Below are positions 63,432 to 64,000 of a DNA stretch of 64,000 nucleotides, one piece after another. Numbering within the stretch: the first letter of the stretch is position 1; the number at the start of each line of letters is the position of its first letter. Below the pieces are notes generated by a model, which did no database searches, had not been told where the DNA came from, and saw nothing but the letters and a program-made list of their open reading frames with translations. This DNA comes from Dyella sp. AtDHG13. Its GTDB lineage: Bacteria > Pseudomonadota > Gammaproteobacteria > Xanthomonadales > Rhodanobacteraceae. The translations under genes and the position numbers were made by a program. The stretch is from the NCBI RefSeq assembly GCF_003201105.1, contig NZ_QICJ01000002.1:310001-374000 (forward strand), in the 5' to 3' direction.

Positions 63432-64000
63432 ATGAGCCAGACCGATATCGCCGATTCCCTGCCGCCGGTGCTGCGCGACCAGCCCATCGAGCGCGTCACG
63501 CGCGACGGCGTGGAATACGTGGTGCTGGGCACCGCGCACGTATCGCGCGCCAGCGTCGAAGCAGTGCAGGCCCTGCTTGCGCACGAAAGCTTCGACGCCG
63601 TCGCGGTGGAGCTGTGCGACAGCCGCGCGCAGGGCATGCGCGATCCGGATGCGTTCAAGCAGATGGACCTGTTCCAGGTGATCCGCCAGGGCAAGGCGGG
63701 CATGGTGGCGGCGAGCCTGGTGCTTTCCTCGTTCCAGAAGCGCCTGGCCGAGCAGTACGGCATCGAGCCTGGCGCGGAAATGAAAGCGGGCATGGAAGGC
63801 GCCGAGCAGCGCCATCTTCCCGTGTGGCTGGTGGATCGCGAAGTCGGCACCACCTTGCGCCGCGCCTGGCACAGCGTGGGATTCTGGCAGCGCTTCGGCC
63901 TCATGGGCGGCTTGATCGCCAGCGTGTTCGAGCGCCAGGACATCGAAGAGTCCGAGATCGAAAAGCTCAAGCAAGGCGACATGCTGGAGAGCGCCTTCAG
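63432..64000 (+). CDS. TraB family protein (partial, runs off the window)
   Basis: The frame is open from the ATG at 63432 to the window edge, at least 189 codons. It starts MSQTDIADSLPPVLRDQPIE and has YVVLGTAHVSRASVEAVQAL and DAVAVELCDSRAQGMRDPD, the N-terminal motif of TraB/PrgY proteins, related to pheromone shutdown factors and GumN-like hydrolases. C-terminal membrane helices are expected beyond the edge. Long minus-strand frames over it are shadows. Confidence 0.8.
   Translation, partial: MSQTDIADSLPPVLRDQPIERVTRDGVEYVVLGTAHVSRASVEAVQALLAHESFDAVAVELCDSRAQGMRDPDAFKQMDLFQVIRQGKAGMVAASLVLSSFQKRLAEQYGIEPGAEMKAGMEGAEQRHLPVWLVDREVGTTLRRAWHSVGFWQRFGLMGGLIASVFERQDIEESEIEKLKQGDMLESAF

Noticed and set aside
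63336-63974. Minus-strand 212-codon gene at the right edge
   Set aside because: The plus strand encodes a TraB-family N-terminus with recognisable motifs; the minus frame is its shadow.

Overview
The window looks like the chromosome of a GC-rich gammaproteobacterium of the Xanthomonadales, most likely Rhodanobacteraceae (Dyella/Luteibacter/Rhodanobacter type). The genus is inferred from gene content: tpiA-secG-tRNA-Leu, acnB/acnA with an RpfB-type fadD, an RpfE-like gene beside recJ, and aguA-aguB. No 16S or other diagnostic gene is present. The host uses UAG as a normal stop: scpA, fadD and the response regulator ending at 48872 all end in TAG.

1-14000 is an accessory island. It lies against a tRNA-Leu(GAG) gene (14001-14085) with a P4-type integrase beside it. 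From the left it holds a polysaccharide deacetylase, a glutathione S-transferase, and an M13 metallopeptidase that has lost its 5' two thirds. A compact prophage remnant follows (about 2975-7871, all minus strand). Next come a 5'-truncated RHS gene with two small membrane-protein genes, a short MbcA/ParS-like antitoxin domain, an RHS scrap, a zinc-ribbon protein, an AlpA regulator and the integrase.

The most unusual feature is in the prophage remnant. Three consecutive late genes (4046-5122, 3632-4036, 3217-3621) read as full-length proteins only if seven in-frame TAG codons are sense codons. There are no in-frame TAA or TGA codons and no frameshifts in 626 codons. The contexts fit glutamine. 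The early genes upstream contain no internal TAG, and one of them ends in TAG. This is the pattern expected of a phage that reads UAG as Gln only in late genes, placed in a host with the standard code. C-to-T decay of CAG codons is the main alternative. No suppressor tRNA was found in the window. Four 13-bp palindromic repeats around the end of the winged-helix gene resemble replication iterons or operators.

14001-44000 is ordinary chromosome: tRNA-Leu, secG, tpiA, an SDR, a 2-oxoglutarate/Fe(II)-type oxygenase, glmM-folP-orn, sbcB, a DUF2461 gene, a LysR regulator, divergent acnB and acnA, fadD, a frameshifted PilZ gene, dinB, scpA-scpB-rluB-arsC, a DUF2975/XRE pair, an aspartyl protease, the YafV-like amidase plus YbdL-like aminotransferase pair, and LysR/azoR. 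A near-identical repeat follows the stop codons of both acnB and fadD and is paired with inverted copies around a terminator.

44500-56040 is a signalling and envelope region. A MASE1-type histidine kinase and three response regulators neighbour a group of secreted or outer-membrane genes (DUF4136 lipoprotein, glycine-zipper protein, BamA-like barrel, DUF2950, DUF3300, an outer-membrane barrel and a polytopic membrane protein). Several share a TTTAC-containing promoter box. 56046-64000 holds recJ, an RpfE-like gene, an ABC-F ATPase, a small secreted protein, aguA-aguB (agmatine to putrescine) and the start of a TraB-family gene that runs off the right edge.
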